This document shows, in pieces, positions 1 through 9,220 of a stretch of DNA of 64,000 nucleotides. A program made the position numbers and the translations under genes. Every line of letters begins with the position of its first letter. Within the stretch, counting starts at the first letter, position 1. This stretch comes from Neoarius graeffei. Taxonomy: Eukaryota; Chordata; Actinopteri; Siluriformes; Ariidae. The stretch is from assembly GCF_027579695.1 (NCBI RefSeq), contig NC_083587.1, positions 42,946,232 to 43,010,231 of the forward strand. The letters run 5' to 3'. Below the pieces are notes generated by a model. The model had not been told where the DNA came from and made no database searches. It saw only the letters and a list, made by a program, of their open reading frames with translations.

Positions 1-1129
1 ACACCATTACTCAACTTACACGGTTTATTTGGAAAAAACTGTCTAAAGTCTTTAGCCTCTTGGCTGGTTTGCTGAACATACAGAAGCGCTGCCCAGATCT
101 GAATCACACCAAAGATACTCATACAATATTTTCTAAAGCGTCTCTGATCACACACGACAGCGGTGTTTGTTTGCCACCTTAGCTCCGCCTGCTCATGATG
201 CGTTTAGAGGCGGCTTGGAAAAACGCGTTTCCACATGTTAAAAATGAATTGAGTGGTTGTAATGGCTGCAAAAAGTGCGGGGTACAGAGGGCACAAGTAC
301 GGGAAGTGCAGGGGACATGTCCCCCGCGTACCCCGCGTCCGCTACGCCCATGCTTGTAGGATAGAACAGTGTAACACAAAACAACATACTTCATCTTATA
401 TAAACACAAGCAGGTTACCTGGCATTGCCTAGGTTTTGCAAAATTCTGGGCTGCCCCCTGACTTGCATGTCAAATTTGGTGAAGATCTGTCGAGAAATGG
501 TGATGTTAACCCAAGACAAACAAAAATCCAAACATCCACCACCCAGGGGCCCATTGGGGACCCCCTGGGGCCCAAATATGGAATTTCTGAGTTCTGCCAA
601 ATTGTGGCCGTCTCCTGTACCGACGTGCCAAGTTTAGTGAAGATCTGTCTAGAGTTGTTTAAATGTAATGTGAAAGACATTGAGGGAGGGGGGTGGGTGG
701 ATGTTTGGTTGGTTGGTATAAACCTGTATTAAGTCCATTTTGATAAGTCGGTAACTAAGGAAAAATACAGACTAAGAAAAAGTGAAGAATACTTATTTGA
801 CTTTATTTTTCAAGGAAAAAAGTGGAGAATATTTTTCCAAGCCCTGTACAGTAAACTTTGTCTGCAGTTGGCTGTCTAAGGACAAAAAATGATGGCAGTG
901 CAGATGCAATGTTGTTGGTGTTGGCTAGTATGCAAATATGCAAGCATACCATCATCACTATCACTTTGTCATTGCAAGATGAAATAAGGAGTGGCTGCAA
1001 GGAAATGTACGCTAATCCAAAAAAGGTGGAAATGTATTTAATATGTATTTTGCAAAAGTCAGTGTTGAGGTCATCCCCTGATCATATACTGTGACTTGAT
1101 ATGAAACTGACACTGTAGCACCCCGTAGT
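1..1129. other. TXNDC5 intron or upstream sequence, no exon recognised
   Basis: No coding exon was recognised here. Because TXNDC5 exons start at 2734 and the gene must extend upstream, this is probably intronic. Positions 418-720 contain two related blocks sharing a 'gtgaagatctgtc' core (near 479 and 639), followed by a GGTTGGTT-rich end. This resembles a LINE 3' UTR or tail but is not classified further. Positions 250-350 are GC-rich with a repeated 'taccccgcg' motif. Confidence 0.4.
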
Positions 1130-1283
1130 CTATAGATAGTTTTCACTGACGTCACGGCATTCCAGGGAACGCCCTCCAGCCGCCATCTTGTGCGGCAAAC
1201 AAAACGGACCATTGCCATTACCGGCTATGTTATCTCGGACGAATTTATGAAGTTATATAGTCAGTTTTCTAAAATAAAGATCA

Positions 1284-1475
1284 ATGTCGGCAAAATCAAG
1301 CAAACAGAAGTACTCGTATATAGATACATTAGATGACATCTCACGACAACGGTATGCAGCCAAACTGGCCTTGATTGGGGGAATTGACCCCTACGAAGTG
1401 GACAAAGATGCATTTTCAAGTGACTATGCAGGGCTGCCAAAGCCTGAAACTTCCAAAGCCTGCTCCAAAGCCTGA
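1284..1475 (+). pseudogene. N-terminal fragment of ISL2EU YqaJ-partner-like protein
   Basis: The 63-codon ORF begins MSAKSSKQKYSY and contains the stretch RYAAKLALIGGIDPYEVD. This matches the pattern RYxxKLxLxxGxDPYE that starts the second, YqaJ-nuclease-like protein of fish ISL2EU transposons. A parallel N-terminus in element B (4502-4849) reads RYLQKLRLAGLENDVY. The ORF ends just past the N-terminal segment and no nuclease domain follows, so this is a remnant first exon. The family assignment rests on recognition plus the matching context of a THAP exon at the other end of the element. Confidence 0.45.
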
Positions 1476-1534
1476 AACTGACTTCATCAAACTTTAAAGA
1501 CTGTCTGATATATACAACTTTATATATTCACAGC

Positions 1535-1941
1535 GCGCCTTTTGGCGGATGCCGCCTTTTTCATGGCTGAATCGCGCAGATCCGATTTTTTTTTTAGGGG
1601 GGGCGTTGGAGTGTCTGATTATAATTTCAAAGTAAATTCTGTATTAAAATTACTAAACAAGAAGTATAAGGATGAGAAAAAAAAACAGTTTAAATCGGAA
1701 AGCTGCGCACATTTGCGCAGTCCTGCACACCGCTCGGGCTGCGCAAATGTGCGCAGCTTTCCGATTTAAACTGTTTTTTTCCTCATCCTTATACTTCCTG
1801 TTTCATGGACTGTAACGGATTTGCTTATTTAGTAATTTTAATACAGAATTTACTTTGAAATTATAATCAGACACTCCAACGCCCCCCCTAAAAAAAAAAA
1901 ATCGGATCTGCGCGATTCAGGCGGCATCCGCCAAAAGGCGC
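1535..1941. repeat. Palindromic MITE (fold-back)
   Basis: A near-perfect palindrome of about 400 bp. The left arm runs from gcgccttttggcggatgccg to the ctgcgcacatttgcgcag motif. The right arm repeats it inverted, after a loop of roughly 18 bp near 1721-1738. The right arm carries about 31 extra bases (near 1798-1828) that are absent from the left arm. It lies inside ISL2EU-like element A. No coding content is supported; the small ORFs here are symmetric artefacts. Confidence 0.75.
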
Positions 1942-2192
1942 ACTGTTTGCATCCCAAACACAAATCAAATCATACAGAATAGACCTAAAATGTGTTTCAA
2001 AAATGACCCTTGCGTGAGTGAAGTGACAAGTTTCAAATAGAAATGTGACAAACGAGCGATATTAAGTGTACATTACAATGTAAATGTACACTCAGCGGTT
2101 CCAGTTAGGCATTCTCCAGAGATTGTTCACATGATGTTTTGGTTTCCAAAAACAAACTTAAACACAATTGATTATTTATTTAAACAACTTAC

Positions 2193-2406
2193 CACTTATA
2201 AAATGATCGGAGCAGACTTTGCTGTGTTTGGAAGGCTGATAATCCTTGCGGTTGATTCTCGCAAGCCATAGATTTCTCCTTTGTATGCTGAGTTTCTTTG
2301 TTTGCTCGCCCTCGTGCTCCCGTACAGTGGGAATTCCATAAAAGCTCCGCTTGACTTCATCATCTGACCTATTACGACAGCCGTGAATACAACAGGTGTG
2401 CACCAT
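2193..2406 (-). pseudogene. THAP-domain first exon of ISL2EU-like transposase
   Basis: On the minus strand the reading frame starts MVHTCCIHGCRNRS at 2406. It shows the THAP C2CH zinc-finger pattern: Cys-x3-Cys at the N-terminus, a central LWLARI segment with the conserved Trp, then CSDHF, followed by FISG. A consensus donor (GTAAG) follows immediately at 2192. THAP domains bind DNA at transposon ends in P, Kolobok and ISL2EU-type transposases. No downstream DDE exon is present within the element, so it is non-autonomous. Being THAP is well supported; which superfamily is less so. Confidence 0.7.
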
Positions 2407-2733
2407 TGCTAGCTTTAAATAGCCTGCTTGGTTTCTTTTGAAGACTTTGTACTCGCGCGTTACAATGTGTGCTCAGTGACCCGTACGGTAAGCTTGACCC
2501 GCAAGATGGCCGCCACTAGGGAATCCCCGACTCTGTGACGTCATGTGAAAACTATCTATAGGCATAGAGCGAAGAATTGTTTGTTTTTAATTTATAAATG
2601 GACATCTTGGTGCTGAAAATTTGTTCATCTGTCTCTTCCATAGAAATTCTAAACCAGTTTATACTGAACTTTGTATTCCGCTTATTGCATCACCAACGTA
2701 AAATTGACCTTCACCTGATTTGTTTGTTTGCAG

Positions 2734-2883
2734 ATAGATCAGTACAGGGGAAAACGTGATCTGGAGTCCTTTAAAGAATTTGTGGATAATCACTTGGCAG
2801 CTGCCTCTTTAAAAGATGAGGCTGCTGCCGAGGATGCAAAAAGCAATGAAGTGCTACAGAACACGGATTCTGTTAAAGAGGAG
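2734..2883 (+). CDS. txndc5: TXNDC5 exon (linker between thioredoxin domains)
   Basis: A 150-bp phase-0 exon between a TTTGTTTGCAG acceptor and a GAG|GTAAGA donor. It encodes 50 residues containing QYRGKRDLESFKEFVDNHL, the end of one thioredoxin domain, followed by an acidic Lys/Glu/Ala-rich linker (AAAEDAKSNE...SVKEE). TXNDC5 (ERp46/EndoPDI) is an ER protein disulfide isomerase with three thioredoxin domains joined by such linkers. This exon closes the second domain and leads to the third. The gene begins upstream of the window or in exons I could not recognise. The assignment is strengthened by the three downstream exons, which complete the third domain and the ER-retrieval signal in frame. 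Confidence 0.88.
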
Positions 2884-3440
2884 GTAAGACATGGATGTGA
2901 AAGGATTTCTAATAGTGGAATTAAAGTGTTTATTACAACTCGTATAAGTAAGTCCAACTTCCGCATATTACTGAAAATCTAGAGGTCCCTTGTGTTTATT
3001 AATTATTGTAAAAATCTTAGGAGCTATGTCCGTCCGTCCCCCCCCCCCCCCCCGGTGCTTTTTCTGCAGCTCAACTAGTTTTGCTTCATGCCCCCAATCC
3101 CAACATCATGCCGATGAAAATTCATAATTGTATGGAGTTTTCGGTTTTATCGGTCAGTGGAGCTAACCAAGTATGATAACCAAAATGCACTTTCTGAAAA
3201 CTGTAGTATTCACTTCTGTAGGTCACTTTGAGTTGGACATCTTAGCCCTTGTACAATTTTTTTAGTTCATAGCTCATTTAAACCACATTCGTGCAAACCT
3301 AGGAAAAGATTGTTTGATTGATCATCACCAACTTAATGATTCACCGCTACAGCATATTCAGGCTACAAAAACTGAAGGACCCAATGATTGCTGCTGATGG
3401 TTATTGTTGTCTTTTGTTTGTTTTATTCTTGTCTCTTTAG

Positions 3441-3523
3441 TCCACGGTCAAAATCCTCACTGAAAGCAACTTTGACGAGTCTATTGCTAAAGGAATTGCC
3501 TTCATCAAGTTTTATGCTCCATG
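3441..3523 (+). CDS. txndc5: TXNDC5 exon (start of third thioredoxin domain)
   Basis: An 83-bp exon with acceptor TCTCTTTAG and donor ATG|GTAAGTG. It encodes STVKILTESNFDESIAKGI followed by AFIKFYAPW, the first beta strand and helix of a thioredoxin fold up to the residue preceding the active site. The Trp codon is split: TG here, G in the next exon at 10648. The CGHC motif is therefore separated from its APW lead by a 7.1-kb intron. That intron holds the TTAA-flanked transposon at 3775-8171 and a SINE. The domain family is unambiguous from FYAPWCGHC once the exons are joined. Confidence 0.92.
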
Positions 3524-4078
3524 GTAAGTGCTTCTCAATGGCTAATTTGACCAGTTAGCAGTTTACTTTGACAGCCAGGTGATATTCTTTAAACAATGCA
3601 ACTGTTGAAAGCAGCCATTTCTGCTATCATAGATGCTCAAGGAAACTTTGTTCAGTTTGAAAAGTGAAGTGGTTAAGCTTTTGTTGTTTCTTTACCCCTT
3701 GATGTTCTGACGGCCTGTGGGTGGGCCGTCGAGACCGTGCGTGGGGTGTCGGAAAAAGTACACACATCTTTTAAAGGTCATAGGCAGTGGTCGGAGGTGA
3801 AACGACAGAATATCAACTTTGTTGTCGAGAAGAACGACCCAAAAAGCGAATTCAGTCTTCCTAGTGTCTAATTTGCACCCTAAAATTGAATAAAATGGAT
3901 AAAATATACTGTTTTGCCCAATTTCCGAAGGTTTGTTTACATCTCACTTATGTGCACTTTCACCGCCAGGGGACCGTCATCGTGACATCATTTAAGCCAA
4001 ACAGACTGGGAGCAGCTCTGTGTTTACCTGCGAACCGAGCACACGTGTACGGACTTTGGTCGTGAGAGGTTGTGTAAA

Positions 4079-4296
4079 ATGTCTGAAAGTGATAGCGATT
4101 TTGAAGGAGGAATTCTCCAAATTAAATATCGAGAGGTGAAACCATATCTGTATGAACCTATGGCCATTGCGAAGCAATCGGTGAATGTGGCTCACTGGTT
4201 TGACCGTGCAGCCTCGGAATCGGACAGCGACTCGGCCGACTCTGATCACGGTGACGCCGGACCTCAACAAGACTCGTGCCCAAACGATTTATCCTG
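4079..4296 (+). pseudogene. Acidic first exon of transposon-encoded protein (PYLYEP motif)
   Basis: The ORF begins MSESDSDFEGG, contains EVKPYLYEPMA, then a Ser/Asp-rich tail (SESDSDSADSDH). A possible donor TG|GTAATT lies at 4297. I recall similar short acidic starts followed by xPYxFEP in multi-copy fish proteins annotated as P2X7-like zinc-binding domain proteins, which spread with transposons, but the diagnostic Cys-rich exon is not seen here. The exon lies about 300 bp inside the left TTAA-flanked terminus, facing the THAP exon at the other end. Function is unknown; the P2X7-like link is an inference. Confidence 0.35.
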
Positions 4297-4501
4297 GTAA
4301 TTATGATAAATTCTTACTTTTGTTGTAATACTAAATAAGAGCCCTTTTGAAGAATAATTAAACCGCCCTCCCTAGTGGATATTGAGGTATTTCACTCACG
4401 TGACCAAGTCATGTGACGCTGCCATTTTGGACGGCACGGCTCGAATCAGTTTGAATGCGAGGAAGGCGACAAACGAAAAACATAAAAGAAAAAGGAGCGA
4501 G

Positions 4502-4849
4502 ATGCAGAAAACACCTTCACTATCCAGCGACGTAGGGCATTTACAGGGCGAGCAGAGGGAGAGGTATTTGCAAAAATTGAGGTTAGCAGGCTTAGAGAAC
4601 GACGTTTACCTGCTTCCACCAGGATTGTTCACTGACGTACGGAAGTACACGAAGCCCTCGTCTTTACCTGACTTCGGCCCACATGATCTGTATACCTATG
4701 TCGTTAAAAACCCATCGCCATACACAGGTATTGATCTGAAAGCGTATACGAGTTTGGATGCCTACAAATATTTTGTGTCAGGCTGGGTAACATGCCTACA
4801 TCAGCGGGTCGTCCCTGGAGCCGGTGGTCGCCATCTGATTACAGCTAAG
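4502..4849 (+). pseudogene. N-terminal exon of ISL2EU YqaJ-partner-like protein
   Basis: The best start is MQKTPSLSSDVG at 4502. The exon encodes about 116 residues and ends at a donor AAG|GTTTGT. It contains RYLQKLRLAGL, then LPDFGPHDLYTYVV, then SPYTGIDLKAYTSLDAYKYF and VSGWVTCLHQ, ending HLITAK. The pattern LPDxGxxDLYxYLxxxPSPYTxxxLKAYKSLEAYxxFVSGWV is what I associate with the YqaJ-type partner protein of fish ISL2EU transposons. The remaining exons, which would carry SWIM-like and YqaJ nuclease parts, are absent from element B, so this is a remnant. Confidence 0.5.
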
Positions 4850-5039
4850 GTTTGTTCACATTTTCATTTACTTTCGGTCCTCAGGATAAACAAAATGTTA
4901 TTAAATGTCATTGAAATAACTTCTTAGTCTGTTGAGACATGGCCCGTTATAAATTTGCTGTTACCAGGCAATGACCAAGAACTGTATTATTAGGGTCGGT
5001 GTAGTTGTAGCAGTGTATTAGCAACTAGCTGTTAGCACT

Positions 5040-5480
5040 AGCTAATGTCAACAACAGTAACTAGTATGTTACTGTAGCAATGTTTACGTTCAGTCATTTG
5101 GATGACTGTTAAAACCTTTCAGTCTCAAGTTTTTCCTTTACTGGATTTACTAGTTTACTGAGCTAGCGCGCTCGGGCAAGCTGGGAGCCATCGCGCGCTC
5201 TCCGGCCGAGCCGGGAGCCATCGCGCGCTCTCCGGCCGAGCCGGGAGCCATCGCGCGCTCGGCGGCCGAGCCGGGAGCCATCGCGCGCTCGGCGGCCGAG
5301 CCGGGAGCCATCGCGCGCTCGGCGGCCGAGCCGGGAGCCATCGCGCGCTAGCTCAGTAAACTAGTAAATCCAGTAAAGGAAAAACTTGAGACTGAAAGGT
5401 TTTAACAGTCATCCAAATGACTGAACGTAAATATTGCTACAGTAACATACTAGCTACTGTTGTTGACATTAGCTAGCTTG
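5040..5480. repeat. Long inverted repeat with GC-rich 30-bp minisatellite in the loop
   Basis: The arms 5045-5168 and 5345-5480 are nearly perfect inverted copies (aacagtaactagtatgttac versus its reverse complement in the right arm). The loop (5170-5350) is a tandem array of a 30-bp unit, about six copies, containing gggagccatcgcgcgctc. Units differ at a few positions (ctctcc versus ctcggc). On the minus strand the array is open and reads as a decapeptide repeat MAPGSAAERA/MAPGSAGERA, but with no independent sign of translation. It forms the right half of element B. Confidence 0.75.
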
Positions 5481-5687
5481 CCGTCCAAAATGGTGGACAC
5501 CGGGGCGTCACGTGAGCCTGTGACGTCAGGTGAAATACCTCAATAGCTAACGATTACTTGACAGTGCGCCGGTAGGCCACATTAGCCTGCCATCCGCGGC
5601 ATTATACTATTTATAGCCTACTCTGAGTGAGGAAATATCCCTTTGTCTCATTTCCACAATGATTGTGCAGGATCCCTCAGGATTCTT

Positions 5688-5875
5688 TTTTTTTTTTTGA
5701 TATTCTCTTGGGCTTCTTCACCCCCACTGGACAGGACAGTGCAGAGACAGGACAGGAAATGATTGGGAGAGAGAGACGGGGAGGGACCGGGAAACGACCC
5801 CGGGTCGGAACCGAACCCAGGTCCCCGGACCCATGGCACGGCACCCCAGCCACCCGAGCCACGACGCCCCCCCCC
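5688..5875 (-). mobile_element. tRNA-like SINE with poly(A), minus orientation
   Basis: Flanked by a perfect 14-bp target duplication ccctcaggattctt at 5674-5687 and 5876-5889. The minus strand starts with a G-run and gcgtcgtggctcgggtggct, contains a B-box-like ggttcggttcc, and ends in poly(A) (T-run at 5685-5698). This is the expected structure of a tRNA-derived SINE of about 190 bp, distinct from the abundant ATGAG-tailed SINE elsewhere in the window. It is inserted in the Kolobok-like element. Confidence 0.7.
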
Positions 5876-5994
5876 CCCTCAGGATTCTTGACTTGTCATT
5901 TGCAAGGAAAAGTAAAAATGTTTACCTCCAATCTTCTCATTTTTGCTTGAGCGTTGCTGGTCCGTTTCTTCTTTGACTGCTTGATTTTGTTTCA

Positions 5995-6213
5995 CGCGCA
6001 CAATCCACTCTCTCCGCCTCGCCTCCTCTTCCAGAAAAAAACAACCCTCTGGCTTTACGCACATAATCTACTCTCTCCGCCTCGTCTCCTCTTTCAGAAA
6101 AAGCCAATCCACTCGCTCCGCCTGTTCTCCTTTTTCGGAAAAAGCCAACCCTCTCGCTCCGCTTCTTCTCCTGTTCCAGAAAAAGCCAATCCACTCTCTC
6201 TGCCTCTTCTCCC
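5995..6213. repeat. Minisatellite, about 41-42-bp unit
   Basis: About five degenerate tandem copies of a pyrimidine-rich unit whose core is cagaaaaagccaatccactc followed by gctccgcctcttctcc (core starts near 6095, 6136 and 6178). It lies just downstream of the minus-strand THAP exon, in what would be its intron. Both strands are open for 60-90 codons only because of the repeat periodicity. Confidence 0.65.
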
Positions 6214-6218
6214 CTCAC

Positions 6219-6286
6219 GGTAAAAGGTAAAAACTTCTTCCTGAACCGGTCCCGTTGTTACAGTTCACTGCACAACAATAAGGCAT
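6219..6286 (-). pseudogene. THAP-domain first exon of Kolobok-like transposase
   Basis: On the minus strand, starting at 6286, the sequence encodes MPYCCAVNCNNGTGSGRSFY then LLP, followed by a GTGAGG donor at 6218-6213. MPxxCAVxxCxN is the typical THAP start, with the first Cys pair of the C2CH finger. Only about 22 codons are present and the remaining THAP and DDE exons are missing. Together with the TTAA-flanked ends at 3775 and 8171 this supports the Kolobok-like assignment. Confidence 0.55.
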
Positions 6287-6467
6287 GGTTTTTCTTTGGA
6301 AATTCCCGAACACACGTCTGCACTCAAGCCGAACGGCAATGTAAGTAAACGGAAGTGGACTCGACTCAATCGGTCTGTTTGTCTTAAATGACGTAACACG
6401 CCGAGTGGTCACGAAAATAGCCGAACAGAAATTCGCCGCGATCCGCGCTAACTTATTTTAATTATTA

Positions 6468-8061
6468 CAACCCCAATTCCACAAAAGTTGGGACAAAGTA
6501 CAAATTGTAAATAAAAACGGAATGCAATGATGTGGAAGTTTCAAAATTGCATATTTTATTCAGAATAGAACATAGATGACATATCAAATGTTTAAACTGA
6601 GAAAATGTATCATTTAAAGAGAAAAATTAGGTGATTTTAAATTTCATGACAAATCTCAAAGTTGGGACAAGGCCATGTTTACCACTGTGAGACATCCCCT
6701 TTTCTCTTTACAACAGTCTGTAAACGTCTGGGGACTGAGGAGACAAGTTGCTCAAGTTTAGGGATAGGAATGTTAACCCATTCTTGTCTAATGTAGGATT
6801 CTAGTTGCTCAACTGTCTTAGGTATTTTTTGTCGTATCTTCCGTTTTATGATGCGCCAAATGTTTTCTATGGGTGAAAGATCTGGACTGCAGGCTGGCCA
6901 GTTCAGTACCCGGACCCTTCTTCTACGCAGCCATGATGCTGTAATTGATGCAGTATGTGGTTTGGCATTGTCATGTTGGAAAATGCAAGGCCTTTCCCTG
7001 AAAGAGACGTCGTCTGGATGGGAGCATATGTTGCTCTAGAACCTGGATATACCTTTCAGCATTGATGGTGTCTTTCCAGATGTGTAAGCTGCCCATGCCA
7101 CACGCACTAATGCAACCCCATACCATCAGAGATGCAGGCTTCTGAACTGAGCGGTGATAACAACTTGGATCGTCCTTCTCCTCTTTAGTCCGAATGACAC
7201 GGCATCCCTGATTTCCATAAAGAACTTCAAATTTTGATTCGTCTGACCACAGAACAGTTTTCCACTTTGCCACAGTCCATTTTAAATGAGCCTTGGCCCA
7301 GAGAAGACGTCTGCACTTCTGGATCATGTTTAGATCTGGCTTCTTCTTTGAACTATAGAGTTTTAGCTGGCAACGGCGGATGGCACGGTGAATTGTGTTC
7401 ACAGATAATGTTCTCTGGAAATATTCCTGAGCCCATTTTGTGATTTCCAATACAGAAGCATGCCTGTATGTGATGCAGTGCCGTCTAAGGGCCCGAAGAT
7501 CACAGGCACCCAGTATGGTTTTCCGGCCTTGACCCTTACGCACAGAGATTCTTCCAGATTCTCTGAATCTTTTGATGATATTATGCACTGTAGATGATGA
7601 TATGTTCAAACTTTTCAATTTTACACTGTCGAACTCCTTTCTGATATTGCTCCACTATTTGTCAGCGCAGAATTGGGGGGATTGGTGATCCTCTTCCCAT
7701 CTTTACTTCTGAGAGCCGCTGCCACTCCAAGATGCTCTTTTTATACCCAGTCATGTTAATGACCTATTGCCAATTGGCCTAATGAGTTGCAATTTGGTCC
7801 TCCAGCTGTTCCTTTTTTGTACCTTTAACTTTTCCAGCCTCTTATTGCCCCTGTCCCAACTTTTTTGAGATGTGTTGCTGTCATGAAATTTCAAATGAGC
7901 CAATATTTGGCATGAAATTTCAAAATGTCTCACTTTCGACATTTGATATGTTGTCTATGTTCTATTGTGAATACAATATCAGTTTTTGAGATTTGTAAAT
8001 TATTGCATTCCGTTTTATTTACAATTTGTACTTTGTCCCAACTTTTTTGGAATCGGGGTTG
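6468..8061 (-). mobile_element. Tc1-like transposon, family 1, copy 1
   Basis: A 1594-bp element flanked by TA, with long inverted repeats starting caaccccaattcc / ggaatcggggttg and continuing through ttgggacaaagtacaaattg. The transposase remnant is on the minus strand. Copies 2 (22580-24181) and 3 (54898-56507) are highly similar. It is nested in the Kolobok-like element 3775-8171. Confidence 0.9.
6685..7720 (-). pseudogene. Tc1-like transposase pseudogene (copy 1)
   Basis: The minus-strand frame 7618-6971 encodes the helix-turn-helix region ([18 protein letters not shown]), a GRKT motif and the first catalytic Asp ([10 protein letters not shown]). The frame shifts near 6985, where a T is inserted relative to copies 2 and 3 (ggcctttccc versus ggtcttccc), so the second Asp and the Glu lie in another frame. 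Upstream, a 2-bp deletion near 7616 (attgaaaag versus attgcaaagag) breaks the N-terminus. The codon that is TGA in copy 2 is CGA (Arg) here. It is not functional as written. Confidence 0.85.
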
Positions 8062-8175
8062 TACTTATTAACAATGCTTCTTGGGACCAGAAGAAAATTA
8101 CAGAGGTTTTTTTTTTTTTAACATATAAAGTTTCAAATGTGCATAAAATTAAAACCGTTGCCTATGACCTTTTAA

Positions 8176-9220
8176 GTAGGTACTCGTGCAACGTATCTTC
8201 AGAAAGCCAAGGTTCTTGTGATATGGTTGATGCAAACCATTTCAAAATACAATCACAACAGGTACACGCAACACCTCTGTCACATGACCAACCAGCAAAC
8301 AATAACGAAATTCAGGTAACTCGCCTGTGAGTCTTGTAGTAATCCACCGATCGATACTGTTCTGATTAAAAACAGTTTTGTTACATTGGGAAAGGTCAGG
8401 GCACTTGCTGTGATGGGCAACCGGCATTTTTTTGGGGGGGGTTATTTGACTTTAAGCTAACTCCACTGACAGAACAAAGCTTGAAAGAGAAGTTTTTTTC
8501 CATTTATATGGGTATTTTACAGAGTGTCAAAGCTGAATTAAAATTGAGCATTTTTTTCCCTTAAAAAAACTGTAAATGTTGCCTGGTGTTTACTAGTATG
8601 TTTGGTTGATGCATTGCATTTTATAATTATACTGACATTGCTTTGATGTAATGATTGATTAGTCAGTGTCCGCTAGCTAGCAGATGGTAGCTCAGTCAGT
8701 CATGACTCAAAGCTCTAAATCCAGTACGTTCATGCAAGTTACATGATTACAATTTAGCATTTTACATATTAATTAGTTAATAATGCTGCAGCTGCTATTT
8801 TGTTTTAGCGTGTGATAAAGTTGCACTTCAGTTGTCAGTTGAAGCAGATCCATGATCAGTATCGACGATTGCAGCCTCTGACTTCAAAGTCTCTCTAAAA
8901 AGTTGTGTTTTGTGCACTCACAACTAAATTGCTGCGAATGAAATAAAAATCATTAAACAAATTATTCGGGAGAAAACACGCTGCTAATGTAATATTAAAG
9001 ATGTCAACAGTGATGTCTAAATTCTTAATTTTTCATATATCTGTTTGTAAAACTCCAATCTTGGTGAAATAAACTGTAAAAGAAATATAATGAATTGGTA
9101 CACTGGATAGTGGTAGCTGCTACATAATGTGTACATATACTGTAATATGCAATTATTTTTCAGTTAAAACAGGTACTTACGTATACAGTTGAAATAGCAT
9201 AACTTGTATTACACCAGTTT
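8176..9220. other. TXNDC5 intron sequence, no feature recognised
   Basis: Ordinary AT-rich intron between the Kolobok-like element and the next retroelement debris. The only notable items are a G-run near 8433 and T-runs. No exon, TIR pair or RNA gene was recognised. Confidence 0.4.

Larger units (their letters stand above)
1130..2561. mobile_element. ISL2EU-like DNA transposon, deletion derivative (element A)
   Basis: Terminal inverted repeats are visible: ctatagatagttttcac at 1130-1146 and its reverse complement at 2545-2561. Both ends are followed inward by a TGACGTCA-type motif and a GCCATCTTG or CAAGATGGC block. The length is 1432 bp. A short + strand ORF sits near the left end and a - strand THAP exon near the right end, so the two genes converge. 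ISL2EU (IS4EU) transposons are known to carry a THAP/DDE transposase and a YqaJ-type partner protein. An AT dinucleotide can be placed at both edges, consistent with that family's 2-bp duplication. The middle of both genes is missing, and a palindromic MITE (1535-1941) sits between them. Confidence 0.6.
4383..5542. mobile_element. ISL2EU-like DNA transposon, deletion derivative (element B)
   Basis: Inverted termini TGAGGTATTTCAC at 4383 and GTGAAATACCTCA ending at 5542, each flanked by AT (4381-4382 and 5543-5544). This matches the 2-bp AT target duplication of ISL2EU elements. Inside each end are ACGTGA/TGACGTCA motifs and a GCCATTTTGGACGGC block that is repeated inverted (near 4420 and 5480). 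The left part codes for a YqaJ-partner-like N-terminus (4502-4849). The right half is replaced by an inverted repeat enclosing a 30-bp tandem array. It is nested in the Kolobok-like element 3775-8171. Confidence 0.6.
3775..8171. mobile_element. Kolobok-like DNA transposon with TTAA target duplication
   Basis: The left end reads TTAA then AGGTCATAGGCAGTGGT (3771 onward). The right end reads ACCGTTGCCTATGACCTT then TTAA (8172-8175). The inverted ends match over about 17 bp with small differences. Kolobok transposons duplicate TTAA and encode a THAP transposase; here a - strand THAP first exon lies toward the right end (6219-6286) and an acidic + strand exon lies near the left end (4079-4296). 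The 4.4-kb span includes later insertions: element B (4383-5542), a SINE (5688-5875) and a Tc1 copy (6468-8061). No DDE catalytic region is visible. It sits in the TXNDC5 intron. piggyBac also uses TTAA, but the THAP exon favours Kolobok. Confidence 0.55.

Noticed and set aside
5150-5341. Minus-strand ORF of repeated MAPGSAAERA decapeptides
   Set aside because: It arises from a 30-bp minisatellite whose period is a multiple of three; there is no start context, splice signal or homology supporting translation, so it is listed as a repeat only.
7234-7443. Plus-strand ORFs in Tc1 copies ([14 protein letters not shown] type; also 23351, 55681)
   Set aside because: Antisense shadows of the transposase frame, identical in all copies.
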